NCBI RefSeq assembly: GCF_963855985.1
Contig: NC_087099.1
Location: 9,826,001 to 9,890,000 of the forward strand
Source of the DNA: Ostrinia nubilalis
Taxonomy: Eukaryota > Arthropoda > Insecta > Lepidoptera > Crambidae
Direction of reading: 5' to 3'
Length of the DNA: 64,000 nt
Of the stretch, positions 24,870 through 37,883 are shown one piece after another (position 1 is the first letter of the stretch; every line of letters starts with the position of its first letter). Position numbers and translations under genes: made by a program. The notes beneath the pieces were generated by a model. It saw only the letters and a program-made list of their open reading frames with translations, did no database searches and was not told the origin of the DNA.

Positions 24870-27800
24870 TTCATAATAATTTCAAGTTCATTTCATATAA
24901 AACAAACTTTTTTAAATCATGCCAAGTTAGATTGTGTCGTTTTAAACATAAAACGTTAACGTAATATGGCCTCTATAAATAATCGTTGTAATGATTCTTC
25001 TACATATTCAATTTTTCTAATGAATTATAACTACTATTATTGCAATGCAATACTATTATTGCAATACCTACCTACTATTATTAAGGCGAAGTAATATAGC
25101 CATAGATCGTTCTAACCACAAACACCATGAGTGTTAGAGGCCGGATCAAAAACAATGGCATTATTCGAGCCTGCGCGCTGACCTCGGGAGGAGGTCGGCG
25201 GCACTCTTTCATCTATGGTCCGCCATAGAAACTGGCAACTTGTATAACAAATAAAGAATAATGATTACTTGTTTTCAACCAGTCACACCAAAACGTGTAA
25301 CACTGCGACTCCTTTGGGAAAGAAAATAGAATGAAGTCACACTTTTACTCGTTAAGACATCTTTACCTGGATCTTTCTTCCCAATGATTCACACATTGCA
25401 TTGATACCGAGCTATGTACCTATCTAATGACTAAATGTAACCATGTGAAAGCGTAAATTTTTTTTGAATATATTTTCCCGATTTTGCAACAGTTTCATTG
25501 ATGATCCGCTCCTTATTGCCCATAGCGTGATGTTATTAGCCTACAGCTTTCTTCGATACATGGACTATCTAATATATTTTTTTGTTTTTAAATCTAACCT
25601 ATGTTCTTGAGATTAGCGGCTTCAAACAAACGACTTTTTCAGCTTTATAATAATTATTAGTATGAGTAGACTTATCTTTGATTGCAAATTGATGTAAAGG
25701 ATACTAAGCCAGTACCTACAATAACTATCTATGGCGATATTTTTCATTATGCATTCACAAAATTGACAGTTTCTATTGGCACAAACTATATTTATTTATA
25801 ACCAACAACAATGCTGAGTTAAACGTGACTTTAGAGTTGGCTATGGGCTGCTTCAATTACGCTCGGTTGGTAGGGGCGATATTTTCTGTGAATTCACTGA
25901 CGTGTGAGAAGGGAAAGAGACCAAGTTATACGGTTAAAAGTTTAAACTGCTGTCTCGTTCTTGCCATTAAACTATAGAAGTTTGTCCTGGTACTGCAAAA
26001 CTTACGGAGATTAATTCAAGTAATGGAAGACGCAAATGCTACTAGCTGGTTTTGAATTAAATAACTGGTTATTATAATGAAGGAAATCTATTAAACACTA
26101 CAACATCATGATTCGTATGTTATGAACACGGTTAAACCTTAGCTCACGGAAGTAAAAAATAGTGTTGATCCAAATGACATTTGTATGCGGTAAATGAAGG
26201 TATTTTAGTATACAATTCATACAAAACGAGGTAAAATAACAGGTTCATATTTCAGTCCGTTATAAAACACGTACTAGTTCGCTGTATTACAACAATAGCG
26301 GTGTAACAATGGGAGAAATAAATCGAGCCATTGTTAAAGAGGACCTTTAGATATCACAAAAACAGGGTTCGTGGCAATCGTGACTTGAAACATGAACGTT
26401 TAATGGCCGCTGTCCCACGACTGAAATTCGTGAGTTGGACTGAAAATCGTGTGACACGCTCGATATGCCAGGATAAAACGAGAAATAAAGAATAAAAAGT
26501 TACATTATTTATTTAAAAGAAAAAAAATTTGCTAGTTGAAAATTTTGCATAGAGCGCGTCGACTACGACGCTACGGCGTAGCACGCGCCGTCTTGCGCTC
26601 GCTCGCTTCGCTCAGCTTTGTCGATTTTATAGCGCTTTTAAATTCAGACAATTTAACATACATAAATTAAACTTGCTAGATTTTAATACATAATATTAAG
26701 ATTTTATAGTTTAGTTAGGTATTATGTTCTTATTTACCTTCCATTTCGTAACAGGAAAAATATAGTTCTTTAGGCCGAGTTTGACTATATGGATGTCGTA
26801 AGCAAAAATACTATACGAGTACCTATATCGCAAAAAAATGAACATCATCTAATGAGCAGTTAATTAATCAGTTAGTTGCATAATTTTCTAATTAGCAGAT
26901 TTTCATGGTTTGCAATTTTTAATTGCTATTTTGGTTTTCGATTACATAAGTCTGTTTCTTCGTACATAAGCAGTGTCACATACGTTTACCTACGTGTTCC
27001 TTGGAATGGCAAAATTTTTATCGCAAGCCCGTTATCGTGGACGATCATAAATCTGTTTTCAAATCGTGAGTCGCCGCTCGTGGCGATGTGACGCCGCGGG
27101 CCCATGTCTCGGCTTGTTACTACACGAAAGTAGATCGTCCCTGAGACGGTATAAAGCATAATTTACGATGCCCACTGACCTTTATTTAGCACGTATACGG
27201 ATCTGTAGGGTTTACTGCCGCATTGTACCTAAGTATTTGCCAATGCACGTAAAATACTAGGCAAGATTCTAAAATGCCAGACTTATTTACGGGCTAAGGT
27301 TCGTCGACGTGGCGACCAAAGAAATGATAATGCTCCTCCCTAAACTATGGTCGACAAATAATGGCTTCGTGAAACGTGAATTCTTTGTGAACATTTTAGT
27401 GAAGAATTTTCTAAAAGAAGCTATGGAATTTTGCAAGAACAAAGCAAAGTAACTTTAGCTTTTGCTGTTAAAAATATCCTTTTCAATACTTCTTCTGTTA
27501 GTTATTTCATTTTATAAAACTCATAATATAAAATATGCGTTTAATTTTAACGATGTTTGTTAAAAATCTTGATAGATACAAGCGACAAGCAAGAAACTGA
27601 AGCTGCCTTTCAACGGATGATTCTGAAATTACTACGACTAGAACAAATAATATCTGATATCCAATTCCATCGTAACCACAGTGGAGTATATCTATATAAT
27701 TGTTTGGGTTATTATGTACACTCAGTGAGGTATTAATCGAGCACGTTTATTGGTACACTCAATAACCATTTATAGCTTTCTCAGCGAGAGTCAATTATTG

Positions 27801-28849
27801 TAGATTACTCCTTGAGTTGTAGGTGTGAAGGGGCCGTGTATCGCTTTAGTACTGTTACAGTAATTAAACCAGTATTGTACTGATACTACAAATAGGTAAT
27901 TACAACTCATTGTGACTGTTAATGAAATGTAATCAAGCGTCAAATTAAAACTGTGTATCAATTTTACCGTTTTTGTGTTTTACGTGTTTATGTGAGTTAA
28001 CGTTTTTGCAATCAAAAATACACACTTCAGTGTATACTCGAGAGAAGTAAATAAACAATAAAATTTAAATGGATCTCTACTTCGCATCGCTTTCTTTAAT
28101 CAACTCCAACTAACTCTAAATCTAGGGTAGGAGTGCAGTAGGCCTATGTTAAATAAAATTCCTACGTAAGGCCTTACAATTAATATTTCCAGATCTAGAT
28201 CAGAAGTCCGATTGTAAAGGCAGTATACAAATCATTCGCAAACAGGACAATAGTTTATTTCAAGAATAATACCTAGTTGATCATTTTACAGTTTATAAGA
28301 TTGATATCGCGTCACTTTTAGTAGGCTTTAAAATTCTACTTGAGCAATCGTTACACAATATAAATAAAAGCAATCGGTTAAGAACAGACCTGAATGGAGG
28401 CATATTTTTCTCTCTGAAACTGCAAAAAATTGCGTTCTTTAAAAACTCAATCAACACTGTCAACCCAAAGTTTCATTTCAGCTGCAAACGTCATTATGAC
28501 AATAAAAAACTACCCGCACGCAGCCGAAATATTTGATTTATAGTGGAGATCTAGCAATTATAATGTGCGGGCCTCTGCGGGTATGATTTATTATGATTCG
28601 CAGTAATCATGGCAGACAGCCTGCGATCCGAGTAATACCATTTTATGACGCTGATGAATGGGCAGTGCGGTCGACGCCATGTTGGATTGAGTTAGCCAGG
28701 CTTGCGGTTGACGTGACGTTTTAGATAGAAAACGAACGTATTGATTCTGATGACTCTCTTTAGCATAGTGTTATTCAAAAGAATTGAATTACTTCGAAGG
28801 GAGAATTCGTCATTTGTTTTAGATAACGCTAATTTCAGTTAAAACCGAC
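24870..28849. other. Unassigned DNA
   Basis: Includes a 33-codon frame with a good start context at 25128-25229 (ACACCATGAG; ends TAG) and a CG-rich patch at 26550-26620 with CTACGGCGTAG palindromes. Neither has enough support to be called a gene. Confidence 0.3.
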
Positions 28850-28890
28850 AAATCAAAATCAAATCAAATAATTTATTTGTGGTGTACCGT
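28850..28890. repeat. TCAAA-repeat retroposon fragment
   Basis: AATCAAAATCAAATCAAATA followed by ATTTATTTGTGGTGTACC resembles the fragment at 14888. Limits are uncertain. Confidence 0.4.
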
Positions 28891-28905
28891 TTATTCTTAT
28901 CTGTA

Positions 28906-30379
28906 GTGTAGAGTTCTACTTAGGTTCGTAAGATTTATAATATCAATAATATAAAACAAAAACATATCAGTCTATCGTTGGACAGAACATAATAAAATAG
29001 TCAAGCCCCAAACCCTTTTGTTAGCCAACATTTTTATTAAGTCAGATACCGATTAAATTTATTGTCAGCTAGTGAATTCACACGCGTTTGAACTCTATAA
29101 AGCCGAGGAAAAAATCTCGAAGGCACTTACGGGTTTCTAACTAACAAGTTATACCACTACCTCGACGCAACCAAAAGCTATAAACGGGGCACTAAACGTA
29201 ACACTTACACATAAAGAGATCGACGACATAGCAGATACCGTGTCATCGGCTGTCGTCGCCTCGCTTACGATATACAAATCGGCCCCACTCGCTCGCCCTC
29301 TATCGTGACCGTAAAAACTTAACTATCCGGTAACACGAACACACCTGAATGTAAATCACGACAACTAGTCTACTTATCGAAATATGTTCGACACGATCGC
29401 GATCTATGAAATATACCCACTCATTCTTATGTAGAGGAAAAAAAATCACTGCACTTTTCACTTGGAAAAAAGCTTCACTTCATAGAAACACACTTATTGA
29501 TTTACGAACGCAATAACACTCGCTATCAAGATGATAACAGAACATAATATTGTCATTAAGATCGTATAACGATTATCAAGGTTAATTGCAATGTCTCTAT
29601 CAATTTATTGACACTAAACTTCATGAAACTATTCGTCTCCAATCTTTTAATGGCACTATACAGCGTTTTGTCTGAGTGCCTAGCCGTTACTGTCACTTGA
29701 ACGCAAATAACTATGGTTTAAAATGCGAAAACGAAAGTAGAGTTTACCACAAAAGCCAAAATATTGAATCCAATATGCTAATTCCACCCTTTCTTGAAAG
29801 GCGTAAGATAATGGGCGATGATTTGGGTGTTTTTTGTCCGGTTCGAACTGGTTTTGTCCAGTTTAGGGCTTGGGACGTTTCTTAACAAAGGGTTTCGTGA
29901 TTTGCCTAATGCGTATCGATAATTTATGTAAAGGTTGCGCAAGATATCCCTTTATGGGAGCGGGCACTTTCGGTTTCAGCGTAGTCATTTGCATAACAGG
30001 GTGAGACAATGCTCGGACACCCTTTTGTGAACAATTTCGTTTCACTTTTAAAATGTTTCATTGTTGACATTTTTGCCAGCAATAAATAAATCAAGTGCAA
30101 ATGGTCGGGCGCATGTGCAACATAGTTGCGGCCGAGGGTTCTCGGATCGCTTGTACATAATGGAGTAGTTACATAGTGTTACACCGTTGTTGGAAGCGAA
30201 TTTAACGTGAGAAAGCTAGAGTTTAAAGCACAAAGTCCTATATTATGGATTAGGTATGTGACTAGACTTCCCTGGAACAGGCTATGTTCTAAGAAGCTAT
30301 GTTCCAAAAGGTTGTTATTAGCACTCATTATGAACTTGTATTGCTTAAAATCAAAACTGTATTTCTTACGTTAAAACTA
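28906..30379. other. Unassigned DNA
   Basis: A 69-codon plus frame (29676-29885) and 60-codon minus frame (29863-30045) have no domain. Nothing further is seen. Confidence 0.3.
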
Positions 30380-30384
30380 TGTCA

Positions 30385-30521
30385 AAAGTCCACTTTTGCA
30401 TGCGCCGTGGCAGCCTGTAATTAAGATAGCACCTAGTCCTAAGAAAAATATGTATGTAAACCCCTCTACTCGTACTTGTGTCTGTCTTGTTGGTTGTCCT
30501 AAATAAATAAATAAATAAACA
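30385..30521 (+). mobile_element. 5'-truncated retroposon ending in (AAAT)n
   Basis: ACTTTTGCATGC..GGCAGCC..TAGTCCTAAG leads to TATGTATGTAAACC and finally GTTGGTTGTCC plus AAATAAATAAATAAA. The tail matches that at 13545-13587. This is the 3' part of a LINE or SINE on the plus strand; the start is approximate and no duplication was identified. Confidence 0.5.
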
Positions 30522-30524
30522 GTT

Positions 30525-31093
30525 TAAAAAGGAGTATTAATTGAAACTCAGGTAAATTCTTGTTTAAAAAATGATTTTTATTGGAATTAAGACACTAACT
30601 AAACTTACTATTACTGAGTATACTTTTCGAATTAAACATTTGTCATATTTTATCTTCGCTGAAAAAAAACTAGGAAAATTACAAAGCACGTCGGCACTAG
30701 ATCAGATTGGTGGCATTTAGTGAAACTAATCTGTTTTTAATTAAACAATAATCATAAACGTTCAACAAGTGGTCACTGATGGTAAAACCGTTCGAATAAA
30801 TGCCAATAACACACGTCATTATGGCGTGTAATATCGTTTTACAACTTTAAGGCAATAAATAAATTGACTGCCGTTTGTACATTTTATTACTATTTAAAAG
30901 TCGATGACTGTTTGAAACGAATAATTGATTTACGTCGGTTATTAATGGTAATTTGATCCCGTGTCAAGATATTTGGGTTTGTGGATTTTCTTTTTTGTCT
31001 ATGGTAAAAAAGTTTTCACGGTTAGGTGATAAATGCTGACCATGTAGAGTCGATAAAATGGTCATAAAGACTTACCTGAGGGTTTTTGTGTAC
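30525..31093. other. Unassigned AT-rich DNA
   Basis: Nothing recognisable. Confidence 0.35.
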
Positions 31094-31320
31094 ATCAATC
31101 ATCATCATAATACACCACTGATGAACATATTACCTTCCCCTATCCCCCAGCGCCTTCCTGCTACCTTTATAAGGTCATCTGTCCATTCATTGCACCTTGT
31201 TGGTGGACGTCTCACACTGCACTTTCCAGTACGTGGCCTCCACCCCAGAACCTTGCTGCCCCATCAGTCGTCCGTTCTGCGTACTATGTGCGCCGCCCAT
31301 TGCCACTTCAGCTTGCTTAT
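31094..31320 (-). pseudogene. RTE-type LINE fragment (3' end of the reverse transcriptase ORF)
   Basis: Reading minus strand, the sequence encodes KLKWQWAAHIVRRTDD, then GSKVLGWRPRTGKCSVRRPP and WTDDLIKVAGRRWG. These match the conserved C-terminal block LKWQWAGHIARRTDG / WRPRTG..VGRPPTRWTDD of lepidopteran RTE (endonuclease-reverse transcriptase) elements, as I recall it. A (CATCAT)n run at 31097-31109 is the complement of the (ATG)n tail typical of RTE. It is a 5'-truncated dead copy with a stop between RTDD and the next block. The plus frame at 31058-31327 is a shadow. Confidence 0.8.
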
Positions 31321-31719
31321 CTATTAATAATATTGTGAAATAAGTAACACTTGACTTACCGTATATTTAAGTTATTCTTTACGCAAACGCACAGGTATCG
31401 AGTTTCTAGTTAAGCTACTGAACTACTTCTTCTTATCAGTACTTTTACTTGCACCAAGATAATGTTAAGTGAATGTTGCCACATTCTATTTACGTTGTTC
31501 ATGTTCCGTTGGAGTTTCTTTAGATTTAGGCGATAACTTTTAACGTACTCAATAAAACCACAAATTATTTATGGGTGCAATAACATTATTTGTTTGTTCG
31601 CACCTTAAAACTCTTCATAATTGAGTTATAGTTTAATAGCCCATTACTAGTATAGTCGGATGCGTTATGATGCTTATTTTTGAGTTAGAGGAAGCATGTG
31701 AAATGATAATAATTATCTT
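31321..31719. other. Unassigned AT-rich DNA
   Basis: Nothing recognisable. Confidence 0.35.
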
Positions 31720-31788
31720 TTCTGAAAATTATATTGTCTTTTCACAGGCTTACTCTACGCCTGTGAAAAGACAATATAATTTTCAGAA
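31720..31788. repeat. Perfect 30-bp stem, 9-nt loop hairpin
   Basis: Bases 31720-31749 are the exact complement of 31759-31788, across a loop TTACTCTAC. There is no mismatch in 30 pairs. Neighbouring DNA shows no matching flanking duplication. A perfect stem this long is young or maintained; it may have arisen by template switching, be a mini fold-back element, or be transcribed as a hairpin RNA. Confidence 0.85.
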
Positions 31789-34700
31789 CGGCAATAGTAC
31801 ACTGGGATGGCATATACAATATTTTGCAGACTTTCAAGAAAAATAATTCACGTAGAACTTGTGAAACTTAAAAACGAACAAAAAAGTTTACTTTGGGCTT
31901 TTAATGATTTATTGTAGAGTTAATAGGTAATTATAGTGCAAAATAAGTATATTTTTTAAATTGTAATTTCCTATCTTCATGATATCATTTTATTTCCTAT
32001 GGTCATTTTGTATCCACTGCTAGAGCATGACCTCTCTAAGTCTAAGCAAAGGGAGGATTTGTCCTGGCCACCACGAGGTTATTTCCTTCAAATCCTTTAA
32101 AATTTGTACAATTTCAGGCTCAAAAGTTTCCATTCCGACTGTACCATAAGTCATTTAAGGCCTATAAGGTTGTAGTAGTCAATCACACTCGTATGTTAAT
32201 GATCGGACTTTTGTACAAATGCCCCACTCTTTCGGTCGTTTAACACGTGTTAATAACTAATAAAACGGTTTATTAGAACATAAAAAGTCGAGATTTACAA
32301 CTTATAGGTGCTCTATGCATTATGATTAGAGTTTTGAATTATATCTGTGGAAGCAACTTGGACTTTCACTGCTGTGTTATTGTAATCAAGATCACGTTTT
32401 TTTTTATTGTTAGGTTTAGTTATCACCATTAATCTTTGCCTAAGCGTATTTTATAAAGTTAATAGATTTTCGTTTTCAGAAATCTTTCAATATACAGCAT
32501 CTATTTTCAACCACCTCGACGTAAGAGACAGAATTAACTAAAGCTTTAAACGGGAAATCTATTTCAAAAGACTCTGAATTAGACAGATATAAAGTTAGAA
32601 TACTCCATAATATCGGTCTTGTTCGTTTTGTAGGTAGGTATTTGTTTTTTTAAACACGAAGAAGAATAGAACTAACTTGTCGGTGTAGCAAAAAAAATGC
32701 TTAACGAATACCAATACTATCTTTATCGATACCAAACAAAAATGCTCATTTGAAAACATATTTCTTGTTTAGAAAAATGCATGCAGTCAACAATCCGGAG
32801 ATATTTTCACCGATAACCCTAACTAACGCATGTAACATTTCAAACCTTCTTTCTACTTGGATTACTATAAAATGATACAGAACTGGTACATAATCGCCCA
32901 CGTCGGGACAATGTGCGCGGCGTGGGAGCGGCATCTGGTGATCCCGGTCTGTCGGGCCACGGGCCGTCGTAAACAACTGAATTAATGCGGGTAGGGTTGC
33001 CATAGACACAGCACATTACATTATACATCCTTGCTGCAAAATCACTCCTATTACAATAATCTAAGATACCACAGAGCAAAGCTTAACGTGCTTGTCTGAA
33101 CAAATTCAAATGTCCCGAGAAAAAGATGAAAATGTACGTTCAAAAAAATATCCGGACAATATTCTTAATTGCGTCCGTGTTTTGTTCATGAAATACAAAA
33201 TAAAATATTAGAAAACCGAACGGCAGGCAGGTCCGGTCTTTAATTGGATGGATGGTAACCCCATACGGGGAGGAAAACGGTTTTAAATAGACGGGAAAGC
33301 AGCCGCTACCGGTCTTACAGGCCCGGTAGCTTACTCCGTGAAAGCGAGAAGCGTGCAGTGTGAATAACTAGATATCGTATTGTACGGTTTATTGGAAAGC
33401 GGTTAACACATATTCTAAATTATTTAATTTCATAAATATGTATAAAAAATTAAAATTACTGTGAATGTTTGTAATGATGAGATTAAATTTTATTAAAATT
33501 AAATTACCTACATTTCCTCGATGTTCGATGTGGCGATGATAAAGTATTACCTTGAAAATAAAGTAGGTAACACGTATACATCCGTTATAATACGACAGGC
33601 GTCACTTGTGATTGTGACGTTAGAGTGACGTTAAACTCCGGACATTCTAGACGTAAGCAGAATTCCAATCCAAAGCCCTAAAACATCCATTAAAAAAGTA
33701 CTTATGTTTACATTTGATTCATGACGTTTTAATGATTGAAAAAAATTGTATTTATTAAATTATCTCTAACAAAAATACGAGTGGAAAAGTAAATAGTTGT
33801 TTCATCAAAACATAATGACATTATTAATCATTCTCCCCTCCATTCAGCTTGATTAACACAACGCCCTATTTCCAATTAGGAGAACAAAACGATTCAAACT
33901 TTTCTCATCAGCTCGAATTGAAACACAGGACACCCCTATAACTAATATAGTTTAGTTGATTTTTTCACTAGTCGTGATTTTAGGGTTAAGTATAAAGGGA
34001 TTATAGTGCGGGTTATGAATATGGACAATGCCTTCATGGATGCCATTGTAGATTAATTTTATTTCTATTATTTCCTTTAATGTATAGAAGGCTAATGTAT
34101 TTTTCTCTGAAAGTAGTGTGGAACTCACGTCAAGTTATTTTTATTTAAATAATTTTGATCAAAAAAATACTTGCTTAAAATTATGTCATAATAATAAAGA
34201 TAAGGGAAAGTTATGCTTTATTATAATATGATGACTATTTTGACGCTGTTTTTCAATTATATGTCAGTAGGTACATATTAATATTGTAAAAAATATTTAC
34301 TGTGGGTACCTACTCGTATTTTGAATACATTACGTTGTGGTTTAAAAAAACTAGCGTGGTCTATAAATTAATAAGTTAAATCTTTGATTGTTGAATCTAC
34401 ACAAAATCATCTGGCGTACTTAGACTCAAACCAACAAAATCAATATTCTATTTATTGACAGTTTGCGACAATTTTAATTCGAGTGGATACTAAAGGATGG
34501 TACGGCCGTGCCGCTTTTTTGCTCGACTTGGCGGGGGCACAGCCATGCCCCCAGACCTGAAAAATCGGTATAAGTATTTCACTTTACTCGTACACAAAAT
34601 AGGAACTCGGGTTTGAACCAAAATCCCTTTAGTTAAAGCAATTCATTTTACAACTCTGCCATTGGATCATCCCATGTTAAAATTTTCCCCATCTTAAGAA

Positions 34701-36104
34701 TGCCATCATGAATATTGCATGATCAAATTTAAATCTGAAAGAACGATGCAGACCATTACCCCGGAACTATGAGTTGGCCAAAATTATATCTCATCCCGAG
34801 ACATTTAGGGGAAGTTTTTTATTATTTATGTAATATTTGCAACTTTTTAAATCAGAAGGGTGGTCCCCTCACTAAAGGGTGGGCCGTTCCGGGCGAATTT
34901 ATAGTTCTTCGTAGATAAACATATCAATTTGTTAGTGTTTTGTAGTAAGATAAATATGTGGTGCAATTTATTTTTGTTGAACTCATCGCTCAGTGCAGTT
35001 GATGGCACCGATGGTCTCGGCCGAGAGTGGCTCACAATTAAAGTTTCAATTCAGTTGTAATGGTAACCTTGTTGAAGTGATGTGCTGTTGATAGTTTAGT
35101 GGGCTGGTGGAGTTACAAGAAGATTTTATTTCTATTACCTGAAGGTACGTATTAATATTAACAGCGATTTAAAAGTTATTGAGTCTGTTGACATAATTAC
35201 CCAGTATTTCAAGTCTGACTTTAAAAGAAACTTCATTATAGCCTGAGTTGTTTTCAATTCACTTTAGAATTAGTTTTTAGTAGTTAGCTATGAAATCAAT
35301 AAAAGTTAGTCAATTAAGTGCGCGAAGTAGTGATGTTCTAGATTATCTTTGCCATGCAAAAACTATAAGAGAGAGATAGAGATGAATTTTTATAGTTTTG
35401 ACAGTATCAATTGACTAGTAATTCAGAGTTCTAACTACCCTATCAAAAAGCAAGTACTTTACCATCTCTTAGGGTTATATTAAACCCGAAAACGTTAACA
35501 AAACTACCGTTCCGCTGTGTTTACTCACACCATCTTCCGCGGTGCATCCGCCACCACTTCCTGATGAAAAAACGTTACGAGCGCGCGTCTATAAACGTGA
35601 ATCGATTGTACGGCGAGCGAATAAAATCGATTTTCCCCCAAATCGAATGCTCGTAAAACGTAGGTAGCACAGTTTTAATGTTTGGATTGTTTACATGGCG
35701 GCGTCGCGAGTGTAAACGCTACCGTAATTGATGATTTGATTTACAACATCACTAAACAGTGTTTGGGTGAGCTATCGTGAATCGTGGCCTTTGAATGGAA
35801 CGTCATGACGTGTCTTATAGCTGCGGGCCGATAATTATAGGTAGGCATTTGGCTATAAACCTATGCAGGTTTTAGCTGCACTACCAATGTTGCCAACGGC
35901 CGTGTGGCGAGGTCGTGGTGGACTGCGTGATAAAAGCATAGGTATTATAATTGTCACAGTCGCAATGGCTGTTATTGTAGGTCTAATAACGTAATAATAA
36001 TAACGCACATGAAAAATAAGTAGTAAAGTAATTCAATGGTAATAGTGGGGCAACTCTTGCTTAACTCCTTATTTAAAAGCTTTTAAGTAACACATATGGT
36101 GACC
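31789..36104. other. Unassigned DNA
   Basis: Minus frames at 32746-33009, 32840-33079 and 34847-35035 lack domains. A CG-rich stretch at 35560-35720 contains ATGGCGGCG (35695-35703). TCAGTG near 34990 followed by a CTGAAG/GTACGT donor-like site at 35147 could mark a non-coding first exon, but this is weak. Confidence 0.3.
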
Positions 36105-36109
36105 ATACT
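36105..36109. repeat. Left 5-bp target duplication (ATACT) of the BEL/Pao element
   Basis: ATACT directly precedes the 5' LTR and recurs at 45087-45091 directly after the 3' LTR. Five bases is normal for BEL/Pao integration. Confidence 0.9.
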
Positions 36110-36548
36110 TGGTTGGGCCTATGTCCAACTTTCTTCTCTTCCTTTTCTTCGGTGGCTCCAACTCTCAAATTATCTAGCTGCATGAGATGGTTTCCCACTA
36201 ATCTGTTTATCGGATTCGGGGCCAGCACCTTCGCAGGAGCCAACCTTCGCGAGAAACCTCTATAGACAATTATTAAGAAAAAACTATGTTGTCTTGGAAC
36301 GTCTGTCAACGAAGTCAATGTGAAAAATCCGCTGAATATTTGCTGAAGATATTGAAATAATCAAAACCGCAAGAAATATCGACGGGTCGACCCTCGAAGC
36401 CTGGTCTCCGTCTCCTGATCCGCAGGTTGGTGGTTTCCGTTTTATGCAGCTGTATTTTTGAGTTGTTTGGAGTCACCAGCCGACCCCCGCATCATCTTTC
36501 TTCCCCGCAATTTTTTATTCCTGGTGTGGCTATTTACACGCCACACCA
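36110..36548 (+). repeat. 5' LTR of the BEL/Pao element
   Basis: Begins TGGTTGGGCC and ends CACGCCACACCA. It matches 44648-45086 along its whole length by eye. The minus-strand frames inside both LTRs (36073-36318 and 44623-44856) are shadows. Confidence 0.95.
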
Positions 36549-36553
36549 TTTGT

Positions 36554-36573
36554 TGGTCCTTTCGAACCTGGAT
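36554..36573 (+). promoter_or_regulatory. Putative tRNA primer-binding site
   Basis: TGGTCCTTTCGAACCTGGAT starts five bases after the LTR. TGG is the complement of a tRNA CCA end. The string resembles the complement of an insect tRNA-Tyr 3' end as I recall it, with one extra T and other differences, so the tRNA identity is uncertain. Confidence 0.5.
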
Positions 36574-36725
36574 ATTCCAGCTTATTTATTTTTCAAATAA
36601 TTAACCCGCATAATTTAAATTTATTTTCGTTTCAAATAACGTGACATTCATACACCGCCGGCCATATTTTTTTGCAATTTGTTTATTTTCAAAAACTTTT
36701 CATAGTATTTTGCTGTTTTGTCATC

Positions 36726-37352
36726 ATGGCAAATACGAAATTAAATTCGAAATTAAAATTATTGCTTTCCAAAAAAGAATCAATATTCGAAAGAATAAAC
36801 ACTTTATTCAATTCATCGAAGAATATTTCCAATTTTGATTCAAGATTGAATCAGAAGTTTTTAGAGGAATCAGAAAGCATTTCTGAATTACATGAAAAGT
36901 TTGAACAGATACTAGATGAAATAAACGAAATTCAACTTGAAATTAACCCCAATTTTACTGTAACTTATAGTTCACTCAGCGCGTTTGAAGATATATATTC
37001 AAGCGTTAAATACGCGCGCAATAAGTTGTTATTGTCGTCGCCTTCTAGTAATACGCAAAATGGTTCCTTTCATATTAAACTGCCACCAATCGAACTGCCT
37101 TCGTTCGACGGCAAGGCTGAAAATTGGCCTATTTTTTACGAAATCTTCCGCACTAACGTACATTCTAATAAACAACTGACGGATTCACAACGTGTGCAAT
37201 ATTTGATGAGTAAATTGACACACAGCGCCCTAAAAATGACCGCAGGTATCGTTCTTACCGGCGATACTTATAATATCTTGTGGGATAGTCTCGTCAAAAA
37301 GTACCAAGATAAGCGTAGTCTAGGTGTTCACTACGTCAATAACATCCTGTAG
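36726..37352 (+). pseudogene. gag: BEL/Pao gag, N-terminal part, cut off by an insertion
   Basis: From ATG at 36726 (context ATCATGG) a frame of 208 codons runs into a stop made by the inserted element at 37350-37352. The start at 36726 is preferred over the TTG at 36672, which has no initiation context. Residues from about 115 (IKLPPIELPSFDGKAENWP, then FYEIFRTNVHSNKQLTDSQR, VQYLMSKL) are the DUF1759/gag core found at the start of BEL/Pao polyproteins, a capsid-type function. The last few codons before the stop belong to the inserted DNA. The rest of gag continues at 39703 in the same frame, so the polyprotein is split by the insertion rather than decayed. Confidence 0.9.
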
Positions 37353-37720
37353 GCCTAAGATGCGCGCATCGACAATGACATGATATGATAAGACAATTTT
37401 CGATCACGTAGATAATTTTATCATTTTCCCTAACATGGGACCATCGATAGAAAAGTCTATCGACCGCTATCGCGTGATAACCCAATTGTTGCCATATTAA
37501 GAAAAATTTGCGTTATTATGTTGGCCAACCTTGAAATATTTTAGCTCATTCGTTCAATCTCGTTCATTTCTGCTATTAATTCGGCTAAAACACATTATCT
37601 TAAAGCAGTGAGAACGTCATTAAAAAAAAGTTATGTCAAATTTGTTGACATTACATGACTGCTTGTCAAGCAATGCTTGATTGTATTTGTGTTTTTAAAA
37701 TTGTATTTTTATGTTTCCAG

Positions 37721-37883
37721 TCTTATTTTTAATATTTCTAAAGTACGGAAAATATCAAACGAAGAGATAACCAAGTTAAAGAAAAACAATGAAGAATTCT
37801 TAATCATACCGATAGTATTAAAGAATGAAGTCTTCAAAATTAACAGAATAACCGAAGTCCGAACTCCACTACCTATCCCATGA
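37721..37883 (+). pseudogene. Possible terminal exon carried in the DNA element
   Basis: TTTTTATGTTTCCAG ends at 37720. The following frame encodes a Lys/Glu/Ile-rich stretch including VRKISNEEITKLKKNNEEF and ends in TGA at 37881-37883. It could be the end of the element's own gene or a captured host exon. No family is recognised. Confidence 0.25.

Noticed and set aside
31058..31327. 89-codon plus-strand frame as a gene
   Set aside because: It is the reverse of an RTE reverse transcriptase fragment.
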